Origin: Kordia sp039026955
GTDB taxonomy: Bacteria > Bacteroidota > Bacteroidia > Flavobacteriales > Flavobacteriaceae
NCBI GenBank assembly: GCA_039026955.1
Contig: JBCCLH010000013.1
Location: 62,001-126,000, forward strand
Reading direction: 5' to 3'
Length of the DNA stretch: 64,000 nucleotides
The first letter of the stretch is position 1. Every line of letters starts with the position of its first letter. This document shows, in pieces, positions 53,940 to 62,498 of the stretch. The position numbers and the translations under genes were made by a program. The notes below the pieces were generated by a model. The model did not search any database and was not told where the DNA came from. It worked only from the letters and a program-made list of their open reading frames with translations.

Positions 53940-54737
53940 TTATGGCTTTACGAAGAATTCCATATAGAAAATGAAAATCGCCATGACAAAAATAAAGTAG
54001 CCAAATCCTTTTTTGAGTTTTTTTCCATCGATAAAATTCCCTAGATAGCTTCCAATAAAGATTCCGATTAACGAAATGGCTGTAAAAGTAGCTAGAAACT
54101 GCCAATCAATTTCCATCGTAATGGCATCGCCTAAAAAGAAACCTAATAGCGATTTAAAAGCAATGATGATTAGTGAAGTTCCAACAGCAATTTTCATTTC
54201 CACATTCGCCAATAATACCAACGCAGGAATGATTAAAAAACCGCCGCCCGCACCAATCATTCCCGTGATGGAGCCGACTACTAAACCTTCTATCAAAATC
54301 AAAGGATAATTGTACGAGATATTTCCTGCATCCGATTTGTCTTTTCGTTCTTTCAACATTGAGATTGCCGCAGGAAACATTAAAATGGCAAACAAACCAA
54401 ACATGCCCATTCTGCGTGTAAATTCAAAATCTCCCACCGTAAATAAGATATCAGGTAAGGCAGGAATGACATACAAGCGCACTAACGTCACACCAATGAT
54501 GGAAGGAATTCCGAAAACGATTGCGGTACGCCAGTCAACAAAGCCTTTGAAGTGCTGTTTAAGTCCACCCACAAATGCACTAGTTCCCACAATAAATAAG
54601 GAGTATGCCGTAGCAATTTTTTCATTAACTGCAAACAAATACGCGAGCACTGGCACTGCTAAAATAGAGCCTCCGCCGCCAATAAGTCCTAGAGAAATTC
54701 CAATGATCAAGGCACTAACATAGCCAAGTATTTCCAT
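53940..54737 (-). CDS. TauE/SafE-family sulfite/sulfur-anion exporter
   Basis: 265 residues with about eight membrane helices. The paired motifs GLIGGGGSILAVPVLAYL and GMIGAGGGFLIIPALVLL are the family signature. It likely exports sulfite or a related organosulfonate produced by persulfide oxidation. It sits between the regulator and the MBL enzyme, with its own operator at 54792. Confidence 0.92.
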   Translation of the reverse strand: MEILGYVSALIIGISLGLIGGGGSILAVPVLAYLFAVNEKIATAYSLFIVGTSAFVGGLKQHFKGFVDWRTAIVFGIPSIIGVTLVRLYVIPALPDILFTVGDFEFTRRMGMFGLFAILMFPAAISMLKERKDKSDAGNISYNYPLILIEGLVVGSITGMIGAGGGFLIIPALVLLANVEMKIAVGTSLIIIAFKSLLGFFLGDAITMEIDWQFLATFTAISLIGIFIGSYLGNFIDGKKLKKGFGYFIFVMAIFIFYMEFFVKP

Positions 54738-54791
54738 AATTGTTTAGGGTGTTTGTCAGTGCAAATAACAGTATTGAATCCTAATTTTGCA

Positions 54792-54805
54792 GTAACAAAA
54801 GTTAC
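54792..54805. promoter_or_regulatory. GTAAC-N4-GTTAC operator 4 (TauE/SafE)
   Basis: GTAACAAAAGTTAC, 54 nt upstream of the TauE/SafE start at 54737, close to the 3' end of the regulator gene. Confidence 0.82.
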
Positions 54806-54809
54806 ATAT

Positions 54810-55445
54810 TCAGGCTAAATTTATGATTTTAATATGATTTCTGTGCAATTCAATGCGCCCCATTTGCTCCAATTTTTTCAAAAGCCTTGATATGACTACT
54901 CTTGAGCTGTGTAAATCGTAAGCGATTTCTTGATGGGTGTTGTGGATGACATTGGTTTTGTTGATGCGCACTTTTTCCTTGAGGTAATTTACCAAACGCT
55001 GATCCATTTTTTCAAAGGCAACACTGTCTAAAATATGCAATACTTCGTTGAGTCTAGTGTGGTAACTTTGAAACACAAAATCACGCCAGGTTTTATAGTT
55101 GGCGGTCCATTCTTCCATTTTTTGGACAGGCACCATGATGAGCGTAGTATCTTGTTCGGCAACCGCTTTGATTTCGCTTCGTGTTTGTCCCATGCAGCAA
55201 TTCATCGTCATAGAACAGGTTTCTCCACTTTCTAGATAATAAAGTAGGAGTTCGTCGCCTTCTTTGTCTTCTCGCATTACTTTGATAACTCCTGAAACCA
55301 ACAAAGGCATGCCACGAATATAATCGCCAATTGCCATCATGGTAAAACCCGCAGGAATTTCTTTGAACGTTCCTACTTGGGCAATTTCATTCAACAGATT
55401 TTCTTCAAAAAGATGTCCGTAATTGTCTTTGAGTTCTTGAATCAT
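54810..55445 (-). CDS. Crp/Fnr-family regulator of the sulfur cluster
   Basis: 211 residues from the ATG at 55445, preferred because related regulators start MIQELK.NYG and because the ATG at 55499 would lie only 31 nt from the operator. The sensor part has a Cys cluster (ETCSMTMNCCMGQT) that could sense persulfide or redox state (inference). The recognition helix is SSRVVISRLLKKLE: Val replaces the Glu of Fnr (E-x-x-S-R), as in NtcA, whose known site is GTA-N8-TAC. That is exactly the pattern of the five operators here. It also has its own operator at 55531. Confidence 0.9.
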   Translation of the reverse strand: MIQELKDNYGHLFEENLLNEIAQVGTFKEIPAGFTMMAIGDYIRGMPLLVSGVIKVMREDKEGDELLLYYLESGETCSMTMNCCMGQTRSEIKAVAEQDTTLIMVPVQKMEEWTANYKTWRDFVFQSYHTRLNEVLHILDSVAFEKMDQRLVNYLKEKVRINKTNVIHNTHQEIAYDLHSSRVVISRLLKKLEQMGRIELHRNHIKIINLA

Positions 55446-55530
55446 AATACGTTTTGAATGCTGTTCGGCACTATTAAAAGTACTGAAAGTAGTTGACATT
55501 CAAAAGTAGCTTTTTTGAAGTTGGTTTGCA

Positions 55531-55544
55531 GTAACAATGGTTAC
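55531..55544. promoter_or_regulatory. GTAAC-N4-GTTAC operator 5 (Crp/Fnr regulator, autoregulatory)
   Basis: GTAACAATGGTTAC, 85 nt upstream of the preferred start at 55445 (31 nt from the ATG at 55499). Confidence 0.8.
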
Positions 55545-55606
55545 ATTCTTAATCCTGCTGTAAAAGTTTATTTAGAAAGAAAAAACTTTACCTTTATATA
55601 AGTAAA

Positions 55607-56164
55607 ATGAAAATTATCATGAGTGAGTTTAAAATTCCAAAAGAAAGCTGGAAATCTATCCCGATAGATTCTGCGTTGTTTATTTTGAATGAAAGTAAAG
55701 ATTATATTGACTATACTTTGAATGAATCAGATAAAATAACGAGTAGATCATACTCCTTAGTACTTATTTTGGTTACTTTACTATCAGCAATTATTGGTTA
55801 TACTTTTAGTACATTAGTTGCTGGTGAATTAACGAAAATTACCTATGTCAACTTCTTTTTCATATTTACAATAGTTATCATAGTAATTTATTTATCAATG
55901 ATCATTTTTCCAAAAAAAATGATTGTAAAAGGGAGAATGCCAAAAGAATTAGCATTAAAAGAATTTTTGATTAACCCCAAATTGACAAGTAAAGAAAACT
56001 ATCTTTCATTTATTATACAAGAAATTGAAAATTCTCAACATAAAATAGATTATAATCTTAAAAAAAATAAAGCAAGAAGAGAAAGGTTAAGGTTAGCCAT
56101 GTATACTATAATTATTTTGTTACCCATTTATGTTATAGTAGCTTTTCTCTCTATCGAAGTTTAA
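55607..56164 (+). CDS. Small membrane protein with three helices, AT-rich
   Basis: 185 residues: a cytosolic N-terminus, two adjacent helices (SYSLVLILVTLLSAIIGYTF and VNFFFIFTIVIIVIYLSMII), a charged loop with basic residues (KKNKARRERLRLAM) and a C-terminal helix (YTIIILLPIYVIVAFLSI). I recognise no family. It is AT-rich compared with its neighbours and is convergent with the 49-residue gene at 56168. The layout recalls membrane-effector proteins, but there is no direct evidence. Confidence 0.6.
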   Translation: MKIIMSEFKIPKESWKSIPIDSALFILNESKDYIDYTLNESDKITSRSYSLVLILVTLLSAIIGYTFSTLVAGELTKITYVNFFFIFTIVIIVIYLSMIIFPKKMIVKGRMPKELALKEFLINPKLTSKENYLSFIIQEIENSQHKIDYNLKKNKARRERLRLAMYTIIILLPIYVIVAFLSIEV

Positions 56165-56167
56165 TGA

Positions 56168-56317
56168 TTATAATCCTCCAGGTTTAATAATTTCTCTATC
56201 TTTTTTCTTGGATTTTTCTTTTGGATTTTTTTTGTGCTCAACTTCCTCCGAAATTTGTGAAGATGAACTCTTTGTAAAACCTGGAAAATCATCCTCATCA
56301 TCAAAATATCTACTCAT
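56168..56317 (-). CDS. 49-residue charged protein ending in PGGL
   Basis: An ATG-started ORF. It starts MSRYFDDEDDFPGFTKSSSS, is rich in Lys and Glu in the middle and ends KDREIIKPGGL. The C-terminal GGL tail is notable: such GG tails are cleaved or conjugated in some ubiquitin-like systems, though nothing nearby supports one. It has no predicted membrane segment. The stop is 3 nt from that of the convergent 185-residue membrane gene. It may be real but is unsupported by homology I can recall. Confidence 0.4.
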   Translation of the reverse strand: MSRYFDDEDDFPGFTKSSSSQISEEVEHKKNPKEKSKKKDREIIKPGGL

Positions 56318-56533
56318 AATTTTTTGATTTTATTTTCTTACATAAAAATAGGAAATATATCAATACAAAACCATCAACTGAAATTTTAAAAATTTCTTTT
56401 GTTTGACTTGTTTGTTTTAATCAAATTTTAAAACTAGAAATAGTTATTTAAAATAAATGATTAGGTATAGAAAGGCATCTTTTCTTACTAAAAGAAAAGA
56501 TAAAATATGCTCAATGAGTATGAAAGTATGTTT

Positions 56534-56695
56534 TTACAACGCTTCAATCTGCTTCATAATCGCTTCTGCTTCCGCTGTTTTTTGGTCGCTTAGCTTTCTG
56601 TTAGAAGTTGATAAATTAAAAGCTTCTTGGGTAAGTTTTTGATACTTTTCGTAGAGCTTGTCTTTTTCTGATTTCTTTTTAAATAATCCGAACAT
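56534..56695 (-). CDS. Lacal_2735-family micro-protein
   Basis: 53 residues. It starts MFGLFKKKSEKDKLYEKYQK and ends AEAEAIMKQIEAL, with LSTSNRKLSDQKTAEAE in the middle. This is the Flavobacteria-wide Lacal_2735 family of small helical proteins. The function is unknown. It is a one-gene unit between the 49-residue ORF and the hairpin at 56754. Confidence 0.8.
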   Translation of the reverse strand: MFGLFKKKSEKDKLYEKYQKLTQEAFNLSTSNRKLSDQKTAEAEAIMKQIEAL

Positions 56696-56753
56696 AATTT
56701 TTTCTTTTTCTTAATTTTATAGCACTGTAAAGATACGACTTATAATTTCAATA

Positions 56754-56792
56754 GAAAAGCCAAAGCTTTCATTGGAAAGACTTTGGCTTTTC
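56754..56792 (-). terminator. Hairpin terminator downstream of carbonic anhydrase
   Basis: GAAAAGCCAAAG at 56754-56765 pairs with CTTTGGCTTTTC at 56781-56792, with a smaller CTTTC/GAAAG stem inside. It is about 80 nt past the carbonic anhydrase stop at 56872 and reads into A/T-rich sequence. Confidence 0.65.
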
Positions 56793-56871
56793 ATCAATTG
56801 AAATTTAGGGGGAATTCTTCTATGCTATTATATTTTATACCATTTACAGTAATTTCAAATCATAATTAGTA

Positions 56872-57498
56872 TTAGAAAAATGTTACTTTTCCATCACTGA
56901 TATCATACATGCCACCGACGATTTTGATGTCTTCGTCACGTTCCATATCTGCTAATACCGGACTTTGCTTGCGAATGTTTTCAATCGTCATTTCTACATT
57001 TTTGATCGCCACATTGTTCACAAACTCTATATTTTTTGAGTTGCGTAAATTTTCGTCTGTCGGCTCTTTAACGGCCTCAACCGCAGGTTCAATTTTGTTA
57101 ATGAGCGTTGTTAAATTTCCAAGTCGCGCATGATCGCAAGCGCCTTTTACAGCACCGCAACTTGTATGTCCTAACACTACAATTACTTTGGTACCTGCCA
57201 ATTTACAAGCAAACTCCATGCTCCCTAAAATATCAGGATTGACAAAGTTTCCAGCAATTCGAACACTGAAAATATCTCCGATACCTTGATCAAAAATCAG
57301 CTCAGAGGACACACGTGAATCAATACAACTCAACACTGTTGCAAACGGATATTGTCCTGTGCTTGTATCAGAAACCTGATCTAGTAAGTCGCGAGAAACT
57401 GGTGTATTTTCCATAAAGCGTTTGTTTCCATCTTTCAACGCTTGAATCGCTGAATCTGGGGTCATGAGTGCTTGTGTCTCTTTTGTTTGTGCTTTCAT
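56872..57498 (-). CDS. Beta-class carbonic anhydrase
   Basis: 208 residues with the zinc ligands in SCIDSRVSSELIFDQG (Cys and the Asp/Arg dyad) and VLGHTSCGAVKGA (His and Cys). It interconverts CO2 and bicarbonate. It lies downstream of the universal stress protein and SulP genes, read in the same direction; together they suggest bicarbonate supply. A palindromic element (D) lies just upstream of its start. Confidence 0.95.
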   Translation of the reverse strand: MKAQTKETQALMTPDSAIQALKDGNKRFMENTPVSRDLLDQVSDTSTGQYPFATVLSCIDSRVSSELIFDQGIGDIFSVRIAGNFVNPDILGSMEFACKLAGTKVIVVLGHTSCGAVKGACDHARLGNLTTLINKIEPAVEAVKEPTDENLRNSKNIEFVNNVAIKNVEMTIENIRKQSPVLADMERDEDIKIVGGMYDISDGKVTFF

Positions 57499-57519
57499 AT
57501 ATAGTTTTAGGTGTTTTAA

Positions 57520-57683
57520 TGAAGTGATGTAAATTTTTTCTTTTGGCTGTGAATTTATCTTGTTTTGTCCTGATTTTGACTTTTTTCCCTAACGTAGCTA
57601 AGGCTATGTTACTCAAAAAAGGCTTCATCAGCCCAAAAAATCTAAAATTCTCGCTAAAAAAATAAAAAGTTTACATCACTTCA
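57520..57683. repeat. 164-bp palindromic element (element D)
   Basis: TGAAGTGATGTAAA at 57520-57533 has its perfect reverse complement at 57670-57683. The centre, read on the minus strand, is CATAGCCTTAGCTACG, the same apex hairpin as in copies A and B although the ends differ. It lies between the stop of the stress-protein gene and the start of carbonic anhydrase. Confidence 0.8.
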
Positions 57684-57686
57684 ATG

Positions 57687-58514
57687 TTATTGTAATTGAA
57701 TGGTTGATTGATTGTTTACGATTAAAATCGGAACATTGATTTTTTGAATCGCATCTTTGATATTGGATTTCAAACTGTGCAAACGACCGCTATTTTTCTT
57801 GGGATACGGATTGAAACATAAGAGTCCAATATTATTTTTAGCCACATATTTTGCGATGTGATTCATAGTATTGCTGCTGTTTTCAAACTCAAATGTGATG
57901 ACGTTTTCAGGTGTCTTTTGAGCAGCTGCGGTAGCAATGTCGCTATTGTACACATAAAAGCGTTTGATAGGACTTGTCAAATGTTTGCGCAAGTCATTTG
58001 CCATTTCCAGCGGTAATTCAGCTGCAGTAGTGTTAAGCATACCTAGCGATGCTATTTCTGAAGAACTGAGCGCTTTTTCTTTTCCAGAAATCAATACCGA
58101 ACCTTGAAATGTATTGATGATAAATTTCGTAAAGCTATCACCCATAAAGTTGACTACTTTTTTGGGACGTTTTCCGAGTACAATAATATCTGGCTTTATT
58201 TGCGCGATATGTGCTGTCACTTCGTCTTTTAAATTTCCTAAAATGCAATGTGTACGAATAGAAACATTGAATTTTTCAGTCACTTCTTCGGCAATACTTT
58301 TCAGCTTTGTTTTCGCGCGAAAGCGTGCTTCGTCAATAGAGCGCATTGTGGCATGTTGATTTTCATATCCAGCAATCTGAGAAGATTTCATCACATGAAA
58401 AATATCAATCGTTCCGCCGATAATCTTTGAGAGATTTACTGCGTTTTCTAAGGCTACTTGACAGGTTTTTGAAAAATCTGTTAGGACCAATAATTTATAT
58501 TTTGAGCTATCCAT
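57687..58514 (-). CDS. Universal stress protein with two UspA-like domains
   Basis: 275 residues. Domain 1 opens KLLVLTDFSKTCQVALENAV and includes PDIIVLGKRPKKVVNF, close to the UspA ATP-binding signature. Domain 2 (from about 150) is degenerate: the glycine motif is weak and it reads IGLLCFNPYPKKN. It lies between SulP and carbonic anhydrase in the same direction. The role is probably stress or nucleotide sensing. Confidence 0.87.
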   Translation of the reverse strand: MDSSKYKLLVLTDFSKTCQVALENAVNLSKIIGGTIDIFHVMKSSQIAGYENQHATMRSIDEARFRAKTKLKSIAEEVTEKFNVSIRTHCILGNLKDEVTAHIAQIKPDIIVLGKRPKKVVNFMGDSFTKFIINTFQGSVLISGKEKALSSSEIASLGMLNTTAAELPLEMANDLRKHLTSPIKRFYVYNSDIATAAAQKTPENVITFEFENSSNTMNHIAKYVAKNNIGLLCFNPYPKKNSGRLHSLKSNIKDAIQKINVPILIVNNQSTIQLQ

Positions 58515-58543
58515 AATTCAGTGTTTTAGTAGTTAAGAATGAA

Positions 58544-60100
58544 TTATGCACTTTTTTCAAGCTTGAAAAACTCAATAAAACTATGTGGATTTTCTGCGAT
58601 ACCGCGCTCAGAAATTAGTTTGATGTCTATATTTCTATTGCGTGCTTTTGCGGAGAAATCTTCTAAAATTTCAATAATATCATTGTCCAAGAAATGTGTT
58701 TTACGCACGTCAATTTCTAAGAATGTATCTCTTGGTAAGCTGTCCAATTCTTTTAAAATGGCACCTTTGTTAAAGAAGGTTACTTCTTCGGCAAACGTCA
58801 TCTTAATTTTATGTTTTCCGTTGCTTTTATCTTCAATATGTAAGAAATGTGAATTTTGGAAACTTTTGTATAAAATTACCACGATACCAACCGCAAGTCC
58901 TAATCCGATTCCCCATAAAAGATCGATAAAAACAATTCCTGTAATCGTTACCATAAACGGTACAAACTGCATCCAACCAGCATTCCACATGCTTTTAAAT
59001 GTAGATGGTTTTGCCAATTTATAGCCGACAATTAATAATACAGCGGCTAATACCGAAAGCGGAATCAAATTCAACACGGTAGGAATTAAAATTACCGAAA
59101 TCAATAAGAAGAATCCGTGAATGATTGCCGCCATTTTGGTACGTCCACCAGATTGGATATTGGCAGAGCTTCGTACAATTACTTGTGTAATAGGTAATCC
59201 TCCGATCAATCCAGAAACTACGTTTCCGGCACCTTGCGCTAATAATTCTCTGTTGGTTGGTGTGACACGCTTTAGCGGATCTAACTTGTCAGTCGCTTCT
59301 ACACATAGTAAGGTTTCTAAACTTGCAACTAACGCAATGGTAAATGCAGTCAACAATACTTCAGGATTGGTAATGGCAGACCAATTTGGAAATTGGAATT
59401 GTCCTAAAAACGAGTCCATATCTTGTGGAACAGGAACGCTTACCAAATTCTCCTTAGCAATTGCTAAAGATCCTGAATCACCCAAAAATACAAAGAATAA
59501 AATTCCGACTACTACAGCTACTAAAGGTCCTTGAATCAGTTGAAAAATTTTCGCTTTTTTCATTAAAAATGTCCAAGCGATTAAAATTCCTAATCCGATA
59601 ACTGCGATCAATGTATTTCCTAAACTGATCTCAGAAATTGAAGTGAGAATTGGCGCAAAAGTACCTTCGCCTTTGGCAGGAATGTATCCGAAAAAGTATG
59701 GGATTTGTTTTAAAATGATAATGATACCAATTCCTGTCAGCATTCCTTTAATGACAGATGATGGGAAAAAGTACCCAATGATTCCAGCTTTTAATACGCC
59801 AAAAAGTATTTGAATAACGCCAGCCAATACGACTGCCACTAAGAAGTTTTGAAATCCGAGTGAACCAATTGCAGTTAACACAATAACGGCCAAACCTGCG
59901 GCAGGACCACTCACTCCAATTTGAGAACCACTAATGATTCCCACAACAATACCTCCGATAATTCCGGCAATTAAACCAGAAAAAGGTGAGGCTCCACTGG
60001 CTACTGCAATTCCTAAGCAAAGTGGTAGGGCGACAAAGAATACGACAATACTAGCGGGAAAATCCGCTTTTAAATTTTTAAAAGGGTTTGAACTATGCAT
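58544..60100 (-). CDS. SulP/SLC26-family anion transporter with STAS domain
   Basis: 518 residues. Twelve or more helices include PLCLGIAVASGASPFSGLIA and the signature ISGSQIGVSGPAAGLAVI. A C-terminal STAS domain (about 430-518, ILKELDSLPRDTFLEIDVRK) follows. SulP members carry sulfate or bicarbonate; the neighbouring carbonic anhydrase favours bicarbonate (inference). It probably forms one unit with the stress-protein gene, 29 nt downstream. Confidence 0.9.
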   Translation of the reverse strand: MHSSNPFKNLKADFPASIVVFFVALPLCLGIAVASGASPFSGLIAGIIGGIVVGIISGSQIGVSGPAAGLAVIVLTAIGSLGFQNFLVAVVLAGVIQILFGVLKAGIIGYFFPSSVIKGMLTGIGIIIILKQIPYFFGYIPAKGEGTFAPILTSISEISLGNTLIAVIGLGILIAWTFLMKKAKIFQLIQGPLVAVVVGILFFVFLGDSGSLAIAKENLVSVPVPQDMDSFLGQFQFPNWSAITNPEVLLTAFTIALVASLETLLCVEATDKLDPLKRVTPTNRELLAQGAGNVVSGLIGGLPITQVIVRSSANIQSGGRTKMAAIIHGFFLLISVILIPTVLNLIPLSVLAAVLLIVGYKLAKPSTFKSMWNAGWMQFVPFMVTITGIVFIDLLWGIGLGLAVGIVVILYKSFQNSHFLHIEDKSNGKHKIKMTFAEEVTFFNKGAILKELDSLPRDTFLEIDVRKTHFLDNDIIEILEDFSAKARNRNIDIKLISERGIAENPHSFIEFFKLEKSA

Positions 60101-60270
60101 GATAGTAAATGTTTTGTGAATTCAGAAGCACACATACGTCGTGCGCTTTCAATTCGTTGTTAGCTTAATTATTTTGATTTGAGAAATTATTGAATCGTTC
60201 TCCAAAAGTTGGTGTGAGAATGCAGAGAGAATTCAATTAGGTGTCTTTCTATAGTATGTACATAGAAGTA

Positions 60271-60597
60271 CTATGCCATTTCTGGAGGTGGAATCAATAT
60301 TTCGATGTTGTGTGATAGTCCCATTCGTTGTACGTAAAAGTGAGAATTGTACAAGGATAAATCGGTTTCCACAAACATGAAGTGAATTGAATCGTGTGTT
60401 ACTTTTTCATCTTTTTCAGAAGTATCTTCGAGTTCTTTTTCAGAATCGTCGTCAAAATCGTGATCGACAAGTTCGTACGAAGCATCTACAAAAAGTGTAT
60501 AGGTTTTAATGACAGGTTGTAAAAACAAAGCACACAATACCAAAACGAAGGCAGATTGCCTTATAATTTGAAAAAAGTATGTTCGCGTTTGTGACAT
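60271..60597 (-). CDS. Small single-helix protein with acidic tail
   Basis: 108 residues: a hydrophobic helix (SAFVLVLCALFLQPVIKTY) near residues 15-33, then an acidic stretch (DHDFDDDSEKELEDTSEKDE) and a C-terminal hydrophobic part ending PPPEMA. It has no recognised family. Its start is 1 nt from the stop of the TetR-type gene, so the two are read together. It may be a periplasmic or membrane accessory controlled with the regulator. Confidence 0.55.
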   Translation of the reverse strand: MSQTRTYFFQIIRQSAFVLVLCALFLQPVIKTYTLFVDASYELVDHDFDDDSEKELEDTSEKDEKVTHDSIHFMFVETDLSLYNSHFYVQRMGLSHNIEILIPPPEMA

Positions 60598-60598
60598 A

Positions 60599-61270
60599 TC
60601 AACAATTAATGACTTTGAAAACTAAATCTGTATAGAATTTCACGATGCAATTTTTTCCTTCTGTCACATCTGTTAAAGATGGTAAATGTTTGGAAAAATA
60701 GCGTTGCTGATGTGCGCCTTCTATAACTGTTGAAATGAGCATGTTTGGATATTCAAAATCTGGACTAATTTCCGTCACCATATTACTTACGCGTTGTACC
60801 ACACGTTTGTACACTTTGTAGTATCCTTTCTCATTTTCAGAGTCGATATCTTTGGTATGATATGCCTTTGAAGACTCAGCAATGATAATTCTATTCAAAA
60901 TTATTTCGTCAATATAAGAAAATGAATTGTCAACATCAACTTTGCGTGTTAAAATTTCGATGGCAGCGTTCAATTTGTCCTTTTTTGACGGAATATTGTT
61001 GGTTGAAAAGACCAATCGGTACTCAACCCAACTCCAATACCAACAAATCAAATACACCAAAAGCATGTGTTTGCTCTCAAAATAACGGTAGATAGAACTT
61101 TCATTAGAGCCAATAGATTGTCCCAGTTTTTTAAAGGTAAACGCTTCAAAACCGAGTTCGTCAATCATTTCAATACTTCTTGAAACAATCTTTTTGCCCA
61201 ATGCGGAAGACTCCGGATTTTTAGTGTATAATTCTTGGCTGATTACGATATGTACTTGTAAATTTTCCAT
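60599..61270 (-). CDS. TetR/AcrR-family transcriptional regulator
   Basis: 223 residues with an N-terminal HTH (RSIEMIDELGFEAFTFKKLG, QSIGSNESSIYRYFESKHML) and a mostly helical ligand-binding body. It is followed by a small membrane protein and then SulP in the same direction, which may be its regulon. The ligand is unknown. Confidence 0.9.
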   Translation of the reverse strand: MENLQVHIVISQELYTKNPESSALGKKIVSRSIEMIDELGFEAFTFKKLGQSIGSNESSIYRYFESKHMLLVYLICWYWSWVEYRLVFSTNNIPSKKDKLNAAIEILTRKVDVDNSFSYIDEIILNRIIIAESSKAYHTKDIDSENEKGYYKVYKRVVQRVSNMVTEISPDFEYPNMLISTVIEGAHQQRYFSKHLPSLTDVTEGKNCIVKFYTDLVFKVINC

Positions 61271-61482
61271 ACTAATTGCACAAATATAATAGTAATACTA
61301 TCAAAAACTAAAAGTTTAACTATTTTTTTTGAAAAAAGTCAATCAAATACAATGTAAACAACTGTAAAACAGCTTTTAATATGAAGATGGTAAGATTTAT
61401 GAAAAAAGAGGTAAAGCCTTCTTTTCTAGAGAAATATATGTATTTTTGCAGCCTAATTTTACCCTAGAAATTACTTTTATTT

Positions 61483-62364
61483 ATGGCACATAAAGCAGGA
61501 TTCGTAAATATCATTGGCAACCCAAATGTAGGGAAATCGACTTTGATGAATGCATTTGTTGGAGAAAAACTGTCCATCATCACTTCCAAAGCACAAACTA
61601 CGCGTCACCGAATTTTAGGAATTGTCAATGGAGAAGATTTTCAGGTGGTTTTGTCTGATACGCCAGGAATTATCAAACCTGCATATGAGTTACAATCGTC
61701 TATGATGGATTTTGTAAAGTCTGCTTTTGAAGATGCCGATGTGTTGATTTATATGGTAGAAATTGGCGAAAAAGATTTAAAAGACGAAGCATTCTTTAGA
61801 AAAATTATTAACAGTAAAATTCCTGTATTATTATTATTGAATAAGATTGATACTTCTTCGCAAGAACAATTAGAAGCGCAAATGGCATTGTGGAAAGAAA
61901 AAGTGCCAACAGCAGAAATTTATCCGATTTCCGCATTGGAAAACTTCAATGTACCGCAAGTATTTTCAAGAATTATTGAATTATTGCCAGAATCGCCAGC
62001 ATTCTATCCAAAAGATCAATTGACTGACAAACCCGAACGTTTCTTTGTCAACGAGACCATTCGCGAAAAAATCTTATTAAACTACAAAAAAGAAATTCCG
62101 TATGCTGTTGAAGTAGAAACAGAAGAATTTTTTGAAGAAGAAGACATCATCCGAATTCGCTCCGTCATCATGGTGGAACGCGAAACTCAAAAAGGAATTA
62201 TCATTGGTCACAAAGGAAGCGCTATAAAAAACGTGGGCATGTTAGCACGAAAAGATCTAGAAAAATTCTTCGGCAAACAAATCCACATTGAACTCTATGT
62301 AAAAGTCAACAAAAACTGGCGTAGCAATGCGAAGCAGTTAAAGCGTTTTGGGTATAATGGATAG
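61483..62364 (+). CDS. era: GTPase Era, 30S ribosome maturation factor
   Basis: 293 residues. GTPase motifs: G1 GNPNVGKST (12-20), G2 TTRHR, G3 DTPG and G4 NKID. A C-terminal KH domain has VERETQKGIIIGHKGSAIKN. Era binds 16S rRNA and acts in ribosome assembly. It is a monocistronic unit followed by repeat-rich sequence. Confidence 0.97.
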   Translation: MAHKAGFVNIIGNPNVGKSTLMNAFVGEKLSIITSKAQTTRHRILGIVNGEDFQVVLSDTPGIIKPAYELQSSMMDFVKSAFEDADVLIYMVEIGEKDLKDEAFFRKIINSKIPVLLLLNKIDTSSQEQLEAQMALWKEKVPTAEIYPISALENFNVPQVFSRIIELLPESPAFYPKDQLTDKPERFFVNETIREKILLNYKKEIPYAVEVETEEFFEEEDIIRIRSVIMVERETQKGIIIGHKGSAIKNVGMLARKDLEKFFGKQIHIELYVKVNKNWRSNAKQLKRFGYNG

Positions 62365-62498
62365 TTTTTGGTTGTTTGTTAGTTGTTAGTTGTTAGTTGT
62401 TAGGGGAAATACTTTTTTGTTTTACATTTAGTATTTTACATTTTAACTTTTCGCTTCGTTTGTTGTCAGTTGGTCGCTGCGCTCCGTTGTGGGTTTGC

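Noticed and set aside
54310..54723. 137-residue plus-strand ORF opposite TauE/SafE
   Set aside because: Antisense shadow; the minus-strand gene has the family signature.
58539..59024. 161-residue plus-strand ORF opposite the SulP gene
   Set aside because: It mirrors the SulP transmembrane region; hydrophobic-by-complement pattern only.
59121..59534. 137-residue plus-strand ORF opposite SulP
   Set aside because: Antisense to the transporter core, no supporting motif.
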